Assembly: GCA_035582835.1 (NCBI GenBank) | Contig: JAYKAV010002442.1 | Coordinates: forward strand, 2,751,118-2,815,117 | Source of the DNA: Phoebastria nigripes | Taxonomy: Eukaryota > Chordata > Aves > Procellariiformes > Diomedeidae | DNA length: 64,000 nt | Direction: 5' to 3' | In this document: positions 35,407 through 47,100 of the stretch, in pieces | Numbering within the stretch: position 1 is the first letter of the stretch | How the letters are laid out: every line of letters begins with the position of its first letter | The notes under the pieces: model-generated | Database searches by the model: none | The model's input: the letters and a program-made list of their open reading frames with translations, nothing else | What the model was told of the DNA's origin: nothing | Made by a program: the position numbers and the translations under genes

Positions 35407-35428
35407 GCATGTTGACCTGACAACATGC
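35407..35428. repeat. 8-bp inverted repeat around TGACCT
   Basis: GCATGTTG at 35407-35414 and CAACATGC at 35421-35428 are exact complements with a 6-base spacer ACCTGA. The centre reads TGACCTGA, which contains a nuclear-receptor half-site word. Confidence 0.85.
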
Positions 35429-35439
35429 CATCAGAATTT

Positions 35440-35880
35440 TAAATTATGTATCTGAAAACCCTTCTCCCTGTCAGCGAGCGTTTGAACCTGAAGCGAAGCC
35501 AGCAGCGGAGAAGAGCAGACAGGAGAGGTAATTACCCGCGGTCTCCTCCAAGAGCTGACAGAAAGCAGGCCCCGTGCTGGAGATCCTGGCCTCATTACGG
35601 GCTCTCCTGGAGGCTGCAGCTGCTCCTCTCCACGGTCAGACGTGAATCACAGCATTTTGGAGGAGAGAGGAGCACTCCCGCGAGCTCATTAATGGCTGCG
35701 GGGTCCATCAGCCGTAGCACAACCGCAGCCACGCTGGTGTTTGATGCCAGAGCCCCAACGCTGCGCTCAAACTTCAGAGACTGAGCAAAAGCCAGCCATG
35801 AAGTTGCCTTGCTCATCGCTTTGGTATTTCTAATACGGGAAGGGGCTTTCTCCTAAGTCAATGTGTGTTTTAGAGCTAAC
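35440..35880. promoter_or_regulatory. Candidate regulatory block, CpG-containing with homeodomain sites
   Basis: Unique DNA with several CpGs and the palindrome CATTAATG at 35687-35694, plus TCATTACGG and GGTAATTACC-like words. A 112-codon frame at 35446-35784 is open but arginine- and serine-rich with no recognisable domain; I do not call it a gene. Confidence 0.25.
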
Positions 35881-37679
35881 AAAGTGATGGAGCAAACTCT
35901 CACCCCTTCCTCATTAATGGCAGCAAGACAAAAACTGTAAGATTCCACATAGTAGCTAGGGAACAGCTTTAGAAGCCGTACCAACTTCTGCAGCAGTGAT
36001 ACTTCCTAGGGAAAAAGACATTTTGCCCCAAGACAGCTGCCACTCCACAGAAATCAGGGTCTCTCTGCAGCCGCACATGCTCCTCAGACCTTGCCTACGT
36101 GGGGCAGGGTCTCCCTGTGGCCCACAGAGCCTGCTCCCGCCAGAGGAACTGCCCTCCCTGCCCGTGCAGGTCCCCAGCTCAGCCCCTGGCCAGAGGGTGG
36201 CTGTTGCCATAAGGACAGATGCTGGATCACCTTGCACTACCAAGCCCTGCAGTGCTGGCATCAGCATTGAGCCAGCACTCCTCTTTGTGTCCTGCGCACA
36301 GCCCACAGATCAAAAAAAAACGTATTGCACCTCTTTCCCTCCCACCACCATGCTCACAGCCCAGCCTTGCCCTTTCCCAGTTTTGCACAGGGTGTCTTCA
36401 ACATGTTTCCAGTGACGACCCTTATGCAGCTCAGGCCTCCAATTGTAGCAAGGGAAACACAAGCGCACAGCAGCNCCACGTCTGTCTGCAGCCGAAGGAG
36501 TTGCAGCATCAGTGATTTGAGCTCTGTCTCTATCCACCCATCAGCCTGGGCTGGGGTCTCCTCCACATGCTTCTCTTAACAGTCTCTCCTGGCAGCAACC
36601 TTTGCTGACCTGCCGATCCCAGGGGACAGGAAGGTAATTCCAGCTCCATTCTCCCAAGTTACTGCTGCCCATCTCCCCAGCTGTGCCTGTACTGGGAGGT
36701 TGTGAAACCCCCGTGATGGATTGCTGTCCAAGGGGGGCTGAGCCACCGAGCCCGTTTGACAGAGAAACTGCTGGCTGGACATGAACTACAGACCCAGACA
36801 GCAAAAGGTGATCTGTTCCAGCAACCTCAGCCCCTTCCTAGCAAGGGCCTGGCCCAGGGAAATAAACGTCCTGAATCACAAAGGAGCAGGGAGAGACACA
36901 TAAATGGCCAAGTTCTGCACGGGTGTAAGAAAAGTCCTGTGCCTATTTACTCCAGGGGAAGAGACATGAAGCATGTGAAGGCCCTTGAATACCAAAACAG
37001 AGGTGCAATGGTGATGGAGAACTTGCAATACATAACTTCCCTCAGTGCTACCTGCCCTTCTGGCTGGTGGCCCAGGCTGAGCCACAATGGAGCGACCAGC
37101 CAGGGGATACAGCATACCTCTCTCGGTGAAATGATGCTGCAAGGCTGCAGCAAGCCTAGCTCTTCCCACGAAGCCAGGAATGAGCGCCTTTGCCTCCAGA
37201 AAGTCCACTATTAACTAGCAGTTTCCTTTGGGGAAAATACAGACCTCACAAAAATAAAACCTGCAGCATCGGTTGTTGTCTCCCTAACACATCAAGCAAA
37301 CCTCGACTCGCAGTGCTGGCACTGCCTGCCCTTCCATCCAGGGAGCGCAGGGCAGAGCGAGACAGAGGAAAGATGTGTCAGGCTGTTCAGCTCCCCGCTC
37401 CCAAGAAAGAGAANGGGAGGGGAATGTGTATGCATTAAAAGGGTAATGTTGGCATATTATAGGCAGCAAGTTTAATGACACATAATCATAATGCTACAGA
37501 ATTTTGGAAGGGACATAAACCCTTGGGCTTTGAATGACCTTTGAAAGACAGAGAAGAATGGGAGTAAGTCACCCCCACAGCCACCTGCTCTACAATTTCC
37601 CCCACCTTCCACTAAAACACCCAGTGCTGGAGCCATCACGAACACCAGACTGAGTCAAATGCATCTTGGTGCAACTCCT
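35881..37679. other. No gene recognised, unique DNA
   Basis: GC-moderate unique DNA with overlapping chance frames on both strands. Ns lie at 36475 and 37414. Confidence 0.7.
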
Positions 37680-38400
37680 GCATGCCTTCATGCCTAAATA
37701 ATTAACATGGCAAATCATTTCCTTTCTAACAGGCCTTTTTTCAGTTGAAAGCCATTTTCTGCCTCCTCCTCCTCTCCTCTTCCCAATTCTTTATCTCAGC
37801 CATTTTTTCAATACAAGCCAAATTAGTCTGCAGTTTGGGGTCCAAGCGCCGATGCACAGGTACTTACACCAAGCCGCACAGTCCTCCCTGCACCCTCCAG
37901 CTCTCATCACGCTCGAGTCTGCGCTACGCACACTAACAGATTTCCCACCGAGCTCAAGGGAGCGAGATCAGACTTCAAATGCCTCCAAGAAAGCCTCGTA
38001 TTTCTCTCCACTGCATGTCCCATGAGGATCTGTTAACACAGGCAGCTTCTGCTGCCATCCTGGTCGGGGCTGTGCTCGAGGAGTCTTAAAATGGAGCATA
38101 AACTCCTGCCTCCTCCTCTGGAAGTACACGTCCTCCTAGAGGGATCGGTGGGAAATTTCACACAGGGTTAGTTTTAATGCTTTGAGTATTCTGTGAGGTT
38201 TGTGTTCAATTTCTCATCATAAAGTTTTAATGGGAACTCTTTGAAATTGCCAGCTTTTCTGATACATCTTCAGACAGAAACTGTCTGCCTATGCAAAACT
38301 TGGTGAGGTGCGTCCTGATTATATCTGGGGCACTGTCTACAGTTTTTAGTTTAAAAAAGAAAGCACATCAAATATGCAAGTTTTAGCAACATTTTTAACC
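37680..38400. promoter_or_regulatory. Candidate regulatory block
   Basis: AT-rich unique DNA with TAAATAATTAACATGG near 37694 and long AT stretches around 38165-38245. No coding feature or repeat is visible. Confidence 0.18.
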
Positions 38401-39600
38401 ACGATGTGTCAAAATTTGTCCCACACTTGCAAGCCTGATAGCCTAAACCCTCGGTTGTGGGATTATGTATCTTTGATAAAGGTGATTTTGTAGCTGACTC
38501 CTGCAGTGGGAGCCAGGGAGCTGAGGACATACAGGGTTCAGCTCAGAGCTGNCACAGGCTAAAACCCACTCCCCCACAGATCAGTCAGCCCCCTAATCTC
38601 TGCCATAAACACCACTGCAAAACTCTTGGAAACAACAGGGAATGAAAAAAAAAATCTTTGTTGAATAAGCTCACTGCTATGCTACCTAACAAGCTCCCAA
38701 AAGTAAACCCATGTCTTCTCCCCAGAGACCTAAGCATTGCCAGCATGAGCAGAGCCGTGGAAGGAGGATGGCAAAGAGGCGCTGGGTGGCTTTTCTTAAC
38801 ATATCATTACTTTTCGGGACTGGATCTGCACGCAAAATTTAGTCCTAAACAGGCAGGGTCTTTAGATAAAAGCGGAGGTGAGGAAGGGAATTTAAAAAAG
38901 AAAAAAAAAGTGGAAAACAGGGAGGGGGAAAAAAGAACTATAAACTTAATTTGGTCAGGGAGAAAGCGTAACCTTGGTTTTCCAACACATCAGCTCACCA
39001 CAAGTGTCAAACTTGGAGAACATGATGCAAAAAAAAAGTTATAAGACAGGATTAATTTTGTAAAATAGAAACAAAAGTGATGATTCGTGCTCCGAGATGG
39101 GATTTCTGACCCCTTGCACATTATTTTCTGGATTTGGCCCTTCCTCTTGCATACTAAAGGACAGCACATCTGCTCTACCCATTTGCCCTGCACAGGATAC
39201 CTTTTTCCACCAGCCCGTGCCCCTAGTAAACAGCCACAGCTCTCAGCAGAGATTGCTGAGCTGTAGAGATGTGCCAGGTCTGCATGGCCCTTCCTTGGGC
39301 AGCAGTGATACATGCTCATGAGGGCACAGCTGGACCACAGCCTCGTTCCTACACCTTGCCCCCACTGGTACAGCATCAGCCTAAGCTAGGGAGGGGGACT
39401 TTTTAGTCTCTACCTATCCACTGACCCTGCTCAGTGCTGATCCCCCCAGAATTAACCAGCCTTCAGCTGCATCCTGCCTGCGCAGCAGGTCGGGGTGCAT
39501 TTCACTGTGCATCCCCGGACCACCCCAGATCCAGGCAGTGGGGGATGCCTTCCCAGAGCAGCGCTGCATTTCAAGAGAAGCTGGGTTTCTCTCTGCTTCT
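38401..39600. other. No gene recognised, unique DNA
   Basis: Unique DNA with A runs around 38645 and 38899. One N lies at 38552. Confidence 0.7.
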
Positions 39601-39910
39601 TCCCTCTCTTTACCAGAAAGACTTTATGCAAATCAAATCTCTCTTTCGCTGGCTCCCGCTGTGCTGCAGAGGGTTGGTGGAGGGGAGGAGAGGGGAAGGG
39701 GTGGGAAGGAGGGGGGAAGAGGATAGAGCCTTGTTCGCTATCAGCTGCTCAGAAGAGCAGAGCAGAGACAAGATTGATGATGCTCTCTGGATATAAGATC
39801 TCCTCCTTGTGAAAGGCTGCTTATGAGGCCTGATAGACTTGTCATCTCTTAATAAACATCGCTGATATGTCAGTAAGGAGAAAGCAGGAGCGAGGGGAGG
39901 ACACACAGAA
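39601..39910. promoter_or_regulatory. Candidate regulatory block with POU octamer and G-rich tract
   Basis: A perfect octamer ATGCAAAT lies at 39626-39633. A G-rich tract follows at 39682-39716, then GATGATGCTC and TCTTAATAAACATCG words. The open frames over this block lie in low-complexity DNA and are not credible genes. Confidence 0.25.
39682..39716 (+). other. G-rich tract with G-quadruplex potential
   Basis: Purine-only G/A DNA with one T carries G tracts of 4, 4, 4, 3 and 6, with loops of 6, 2, 1 and 5 bases. At least one four-tract quadruplex with short loops is possible. The tract sits between an octamer-containing stretch and an AT-rich stretch. Confidence 0.75.
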
Positions 39911-40264
39911 AGGCGGCTGACAATTTACTTAGAACGATGCTCTTCTCTCGCCTTGGCCCTCACCATGCAGTTCAGATGGCCTCTTCCCAGGGAGGAACAT
40001 CCCCAGCCCAGCCTCACCAGTACCTGCCATCTCAGCAGAGCCCAGGGGCAGGCTGAACCAAGCACCTGGACATTTCCAGTGAAACAACCCCTTTCCCTAT
40101 GAGCCTGGGGCCACCAGCCTTTTGCATGTACCTTCTTCCTAAGCCTCAAAGCAGCCAGTAGATTTTCAAACAACTTACACAGTAGCTATGGGAGCAGATC
40201 CCAGTGGGAACAGAGTGCAAGGGAGGCATTTCATCAGCACCTTGCAGATTCCAAAGCTGTTTGT

Positions 40265-40304
40265 TCCTTCTATAAATTGCCGTTGTGCTCCTTCTATAAA
40301 TTGC
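40265..40304. repeat. Two-copy tandem duplication, 24-bp period
   Basis: TCCTTCTATAAATTGC occurs exactly at 40265-40280 and 40289-40304. The two copies are separated by GTTGTGC-type sequence. Confidence 0.9.
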
Positions 40305-40844
40305 TCTCCAAGTGTAAGTGGCTCTGCTCTTGCCCACATGGCTGTAAATTAGAGGGACTTACCTGCAATCAGGAAACACATCCCTTGCTTTTGTTTAATC
40401 TCTGTAAAGCAGCAAGGAAATTTTTAATGCCTGGAGGAAGCATTTGCCCTACNCAGTTCCAGCAATGACAATCACAGGTAGCAAATGTGACATTATCACC
40501 AGGAGCTTGCTTGGATACAAAACACCCACTTACGGTCACCCACATCTAGCTACAGGCATACGGATTTTGTGTGACTACAGCCACGTTTTCCTTGCATATC
40601 TGGCTCAGTTTGTATTTAATCAAGCTATGCATGGTTAAAAATCCTCCAGAGCATGAGCAGGTGCTTAGTGGTGCTGTGTGAGTGCAGAGCTAAGGAATAA
40701 CGTGCTGTAAGCACAGCTAACATAAGTGTTCATAGCTCCCTGTGGGGCTAAGAATGACTGCAAACCAGCTTCTCCACCCCGGGCTTACATATGCAAAGAG
40801 AAGTTCCTACAGAGACCACATAGGAAGCAGTTGGGCTGGAAGGC

Positions 40845-40889
40845 AGCTGCTCCCTTGTGAGGCTGTCATAGCTGCTCCCTTGTGAGGCT
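40845..40889. repeat. Two-copy tandem duplication, 25-bp period
   Basis: AGCTGCTCCCTTGTGAGGCT occurs exactly at 40845-40864 and 40870-40889. The unit is intact, so the duplication is recent or constrained. Confidence 0.95.
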
Positions 40890-42599
40890 CAGACCTGTCC
40901 ACAGCTACAGGGACACTTCTCCAGCAGTGTGGGAGAATGTTGGGCTCCCCTGCATGTTAGGACCAGCCCAGGGCACAAGGATGATCAGGCAGCTCCGCTC
41001 CCGCAGCCAGGCAGGCTCCTTCTGCTAACACTTTTGGCCCCCTCCAAGGTTTCTTCCCCTGCCTATTCCCCTCACACACTGTCCTCCTCAAAACCTGCCC
41101 CAGGATGCTGATGCTTTACAATACGCTTCATCCTACACTATTTCTCTGTAAAGTAACACCATGCAGTGATTTTCCCTGTCTTACACCAATTCTATCGTCA
41201 CTTCATTCTAATACAACTTTATCAACAAGTCCTAAGACAAACCCATTGAGTTACACGGACTCATTACAACCCCAGCGCCAATGCTTAGACTCTTAGCAAA
41301 CTAAGTCCTTTCAGGGCTTGGATTAATTTTTTGGGGAACTCACCATATTTTCACCATGGCTTCTGTGTTTGCAGGAACCCAAACCCATACCCAACTCTTT
41401 CCAAAAGTTAATACAGGAACAGACTTCCAAGGGCTAGATTCACCATCAATAAACACCCATGCTAAATGAGCACCGGAGTGCTTACACACCAAATGACTAT
41501 CTGGCAGAAGAAACAAATATATTCCTCCCTGTTTTGCACATGACCTTTCTACCATACCTCCCAGGAGAGAGATGTCAGGCCTCCCTCCTCCCCAAAATTA
41601 GTGACCCACAAGGAATAAGTTTCTCAAGGCTGGAGCCCACCGCTCAGAGTAGACCTGAATGGCCTCAGTTTGATTAGAAAGGAAAACAACCTCAACTCCG
41701 AAAGGTGAAAGTGCAGCCCCGGCATTTCCTGCCCTCAGCAGTCCATAACGAACCAGTGTCCCCAGCACCACCTTCTCAATCAAACGAGCACNTCAACACT
41801 TGAAACCCTCTTCCTCCACCCAAAGAAAATCAGAGGGATTTTTGGCAACCTCCAGTTACAAGGTTGGCATTCAGGCATTAAAGTGGGATCATGCTCACTA
41901 ACTGGCATGTCCATGCCTGCCTTCAGTTCCCCAGCTCTGCAGGAACATTAGATCATGTTCGGCTGATCTGACTGCAGGTTCCTCTGCTTACAAGATTTTT
42001 CTTAGACAGCCAACACACCATACCCCACATCTAAATATACAGCATGACTCTGTAGTTCATATTTTAGTATGAAACAGCTTGCTCTGCAGTTACTCCATGT
42101 ATACAAACATCTCAGCCCTCTTACTCACCTGGCACCCCTGGTCAAATCCATGAAACAGCAGTTCCCTAGCACTTCCAAAGAGATAAAAGTTCAGGTGTCT
42201 AACACAATATTCCCAAATCCTCATGATTTCCTTGTCTTAGAATATTTTAGGAGCTTTTTCCAAGTTTCAGCTGCTGGTGGCAAGTGATCACATGAGAATC
42301 ATAATAATTGTGCTAAAGGATAATTATATGTTTCTAACCTCTGTGGCTGTGAAGTCCTTGAAACCAGCAGGCAAACAAATAGGAAGTCTCGAATGGATTT
42401 TTCCTTAAATTTCACTCCCCCACATAACCCCCAATAGCCCCTCTCCTCACCTTAGGACTTAGAGGCATGACTCAGAGCTCAGCTGGAGTTTCAGATTTGT
42501 TTACACATGCTTGCTTCATTGGGATTTTTCATTGCACTAGAAAAATGATTTTTAGATCAAAATCCCCACAAAAAAGCATGCATTTTGTAGACTTTTTTC

Positions 42600-42780
42600 A
42601 CATTTTCTCCACAAAAAAAAAGATAACACTAGAAGTAGAAGATAAGAGGTTTTCACAAGCAAAAAGTAAAAAAAAAAAAAGCTTTGCCGAGGCAATAGAC
42701 AATAAAGAACCAATTAACTACCTCATCCAAGAAACTGAATTGCTTGTCATTAAAAAAAAAAAAAACCCAAAAAAAAGGAG
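42600..42780. repeat. Cluster of poly(A) runs
   Basis: A runs of about 8 to 13 bases lie near 42615, 42668 and 42752, in otherwise AT-rich DNA. Confidence 0.85.
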
Positions 42781-43165
42781 ACTACCAATCTAAACTCTCC
42801 ATTGTGATTAGAAAGTTAAGGTACAGCATATACGTTTTGTCCTCAGCACTTAACCTAATGGTTATAATGAGGATATCTGAGTGGCTGAGAATATTATTTG
42901 GTCAGAGGGTCACCACAGCGAAAGACAGATATAGCATAACTAGAAAATATGAGGGTATTTTTGCACCACATTTTACAAGTTGTCTTCCAATACAAATAGA
43001 AGCATGTAAGAAAAAAAAGAAAAGACCTTGCTATACCATTTAGAAATTCTTTACATTAATAGAAATTAAAATAGACAACAAAAACACAATGCGAAAATAC
43101 AGGATTCATGAGTGAGGAAGAGATCAAGCGGGAGCATAAAACCGAGTATTTTGGGAGATATACTG

Positions 43166-43225
43166 GTTTGGGTTTTTTTGTTGTTGTTGTTGGTTTTTTT
43201 TTGTTTGTTTGTTTTTGTTTTTTTA
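43166..43225. repeat. T/G-rich tract with TTG repeat
   Basis: T runs alternate with (TTG)n around 43179-43192 and (TTTG)n around 43201-43216. Together with 42600-42780 and 43478-43507 this forms a 900-bp low-complexity cluster. Confidence 0.9.
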
Positions 43226-43477
43226 AGTAATCTGAACATAATCAAGATAGAAAAAGAAACCACAAAGGGGAGGAGGAATTATTCACACTCAGGAACTATT
43301 TGCAATCTTCCACTGCTTAACGCCCTTCCAGTGCCATCCCATCTATGCATCCCCACAGTTCTGTGCACAAAGCAAACACAGACATTTCCTTCCAGGAGCA
43401 TTGCTGTGGTTTCCAGCAGGCTTTTTCGGGGATTGGGAGGGGGTGTGACTGGAGGATCACGGGCCATGACAGAGAGA

Positions 43478-43507
43478 TGAAGAAGAAAAAGAAGAAAAAA
43501 AAAAAAG
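43478..43507. repeat. GAA/A-rich tract
   Basis: GAAGAAAAAGAAG passes into a run of As. Purine-only on the plus strand. Confidence 0.88.
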
Positions 43508-44087
43508 AGTATTTGGAGAGAAAGGGAGGCTTAGAGGTCTAAGGACAGCTGGGGGGGCTGTATTTCTCCAGCACAACCCTACTTGAACAGCAAAACTCTC
43601 ATCAGAAATACAGGATCGGAACCCTCTGAAAACTCTGCCTACAGCATGCAGCAAAGATTAAAACCCCAACAGTTCCTGTCTATAACTCACCCCCGTTTGG
43701 CAGGGAGCATCACACAACTGAAAATGTAGAGACAAACAGAAGGTGTCAAGTTAGTAATTTCCTAGCTCTACAGTGAGCTGCATGGAAAATATCTGAACCT
43801 GTATTTCATCCTCCAAATCATATTAATACTCAGATCTCAAGCAAGAGATAATACAAGGGTAACTAAAGCTGTCCTAGCCAATATTTTGAAACAGGGATAG
43901 AAATATAATGCAAGTAGTGTTTTAGAATATATATTAAAATACCAAGTGGAGGGTGGAACAAAGCTAATGAACTTAAAAGATCACTTCTGAACAAGTAGTC
44001 CATTACCCAGGGAAAATTCCAGCACGCTCAAAAATCATGTATCATTTGCTTTCACATAAGTGTCCATTATCTCTGTTTTGGGGTTGG

Positions 44088-44104
44088 TTTTTTTTTTTTT
44101 TTTT
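44088..44104. repeat. Poly(T) run, 17 bases
   Basis: T17 follows GGGGTTGG. Confidence 0.92.
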
Positions 44105-47100
44105 ATGTAGCAAGACATTATCCCTCCTAAGATCCCCTGACAAAGATTTAATGCTGCCATTTTGTATCCACATCTCCTTCATCATCTTACCAAAAAAACT
44201 CTCCCCCCTCCCCTACTGACACAGTGTAATTCTCCAAATCTGCACTTTTAACAGAAAGCGAATCTGATTTTGACTCAGACTCCAGATGGGTATAGCTGTA
44301 AAGATATTGTCATGTGAAAGATTAGGTGCTAACTTAGACAAAGAACTGTTCGTCTGCAAGCTTAATAGCCTCTGAAACAGCAACCGCCACGAAAGAGTTA
44401 CCAGGTACCAATATTGCTATCCATAATAACAATGGTATTGCAACAGAAGATGGAAGGGCTGGAAACTCCCAATGGTATTCAACGCTCTGCACAGAGAGCT
44501 AGTAACCCCTGCATACAGCTCAGGACCCTTGGAGGTTGTCTTTGTTCACACATTATAGTTGTGACAGTCAGCGTGAAGTTTGCTACGGGATGTTGGAGGG
44601 GCGAGATGCGGTGGAGGGACCACAGTGCAGATGATCTGCCAGCCCTTCGGGGCCAGGGATCTGTTGCACAGTTACCAACCGTTCTTTTACCTGGCAAACA
44701 CAATGCATGGAAACCGCAGGAGTAGGGTTAATCCCACCCATCCAACCCACTGACCACCCACAATTCACTCAGTGCTCTCCTCGCAACTCTCTCACCCTTG
44801 CACAAGGCTTGGCACCTATAGTCTACATAGCCCAAGCAAAATTAGGGGGCATAAGTGGAGGAGAAATGGAAAATCAGCAATTGCAGCACCAGGCCTGGAA
44901 TGAAATTGCCACCTCCTGCCCCAGAAATCCCAGAACAGGTCCCAGCTTGGGGTCCGGGAAGAATCACATCCCATCCCAGATCCACTCCTATGTGCATATG
45001 GAATTGACCTCCTGGCCCCTGCAGCTCAGAGTAATGACACGGGACACTTCCACGTACCACTCCACCTCCCCAGACATTACCTCACCACCCAAGTTAGCGG
45101 AGGCCAGTTACATCCAAGCCTACTGCCCCGAGAGCCTAACTCTGCATTTACCTCAGCCAGCAGGAGTTTCTTCATCATCTTAAAAAAAAGCAGAGATTAC
45201 TGTCACTCTGAGAAGACTCAGTGTCAGTGCCATGCAGTAGAGACCAAGGCCAAAATGGCAGACCGTGCTATCAACACAAACACAATTGGGACCTACTCAC
45301 TTCCTTCTGAGGTTCTCCATACTCCAATGTTGCTGCTCCTTGGATGAAGTTGTCTTCTCCAAGAGATAGCAAGAACGTGTCTCAACAGGGCATATGGATA
45401 GACTTGCAGACCAGCCAACTGTGCCATGCCCCGTAGCACACAGCAGATCAGCAGCAGGCATGAGCTATTTCCAACTGGAAAAAGAACAAAACGAGTCAGC
45501 TTGGTTAGGTGGTGCAATAGAGAAGCCACAATGCCCACCTGCCCTGGACACAATGAACACAGGCACCCGGAGAGCCAGCCACCAGCTCAGCCACTGGAAA
45601 CACAAGAGCATTTCGCTAACGTAATGAACGCTAAGTTTGAAAGCAAGTCCCTCCTCCCACCTAGTGGAGATGCAAACCTAAATCCTTGGAAGCAATGATG
45701 AATTGACTCAGTGTGTGCACCTGAACAGATTCTGCTGGAGAGAGAAGAGAAACACCACAGAAAGTTGAAATGCCCTCTGATTGCCCCCCAAAAGCTGGAG
45801 TCCATCAGCACAGCTGCATACCTGCATGACAGGAAGGCAGCTGGCTCTTCTGTGCAGAGCTTGCTGGCTATACCTGCTGCTACCAACCAGGCAGACCCTG
45901 TCACTACATGGCTTGGGACCTCTAAATGGTCTTGGACTATATTTGTGGAAAATAACAACCCATGGGACTCTATATGCTAAAGGGGCTGGAATGGATAAGC
46001 AGAAGTAGCCAGGCAGCCAGAACGCTGCGTGAGGCATGATGTTTGTCAGATAGGTGCCAGAAGTGCCTAATGAAGCTTGTCAGGGTTATCCTGTACCCAC
46101 AAACCCAGCAGTTCCTGCAGAAAGGCATGCTGAGCCCTACTTTCAGAAATCCCAACCTCCCACCCTAACACCAGTAGTTCTGTGCTAAAAAAACTGCCTC
46201 CTGTTGAAGAAATAACACAAAGGGACAAACTCCTCTGCTACTTGTCATGGCTCCTCCAAGGAGCACGAGCATCCTCAGAGATGAAACAGGGCCTTTGCAT
46301 GACAAGCAAAACACAGCAAAACCGTGTTCATCTGCAAGATACAGGGAAGCGCTTATAACCACCACACACAGGTAAGCTGCACCTACCAATGGAGAGAGCT
46401 CAAACTAGGAGACACCTTAGTATCCCTTCCACTCAGTCCTAGAAAATCCTGTTGTCCGGTGCTCTTCCTGCTTCCCCGATGCTCAAAAAATGCCACACTG
46501 GGAGCTAAGAGACAGGTTTCCAGGGCACAAGAGGCATGCCGTCCGTCACTAGAAAGACACATTCTTTAGGTACATAGTTGAGACACAGACGTGACCCATG
46601 ATTCCCACGTCACTATAATTCACCCAGCCTTAACAATATCCCCTTACCCAGCGCACTTCACGTGAGACAAATGGGGAAGTGTCACTGCCCAGCCCCACAG
46701 AAAACAAATATTTAGAGGGACAGGGATGTTAAGGAACCTCCTTTCTGTATCTCAGATTAATTAATCCATTCTGCTTGTTCAAGGAGCTGCTTTGCTGAGC
46801 TGCGAGGAGCAAGTCATACACTACACATGGCATGCTGAGTTCAGCGATATCCCCTGGCACAGCCATACCAGGTAAGACCGGGGAACCGCTAAATTAACAC
46901 TGGCAACCATTTGCACTGTGCAAACACTGTGGCTCTGGGAAACAGGAAAGCAACATTTTTAGGAAATGCTAGAGTAGGGCCAAAACATGCAGAGCTGACA
47001 TCAGTCTTATAATGAAGACTGTTTTCCCCATTATCCATCTCGCCTCGTGTCCAAGAACCCGGAAAGGATCAGGCTAAAGGTACACTATTTTTTTTTTCTG

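Larger units (their letters stand above)
39911..42599. other. No gene recognised, unique DNA
   Basis: Contains the two short tandem duplications at 40265-40304 and 40845-40889. A possible minus-strand exon-shaped segment lies at 41344-41500 (see findings). Ns lie at 40453 and 41792. Confidence 0.68.

Noticed and set aside
37501..37550. TTGGAAGGGAC and GAATGACCTTTGAAAG, similar to the reverse-complement tail of CR1
   Set aside because: The words are too short and mis-spaced, and the ATAGAATC octamer tail is absent. At most a very old relic.
42131..42275. Strong minus-strand donor (CCAG/GTGAGTAAG) with upstream AG
   Set aside because: The paired acceptor is weak, with a poor pyrimidine tract, so no exon is proposed.
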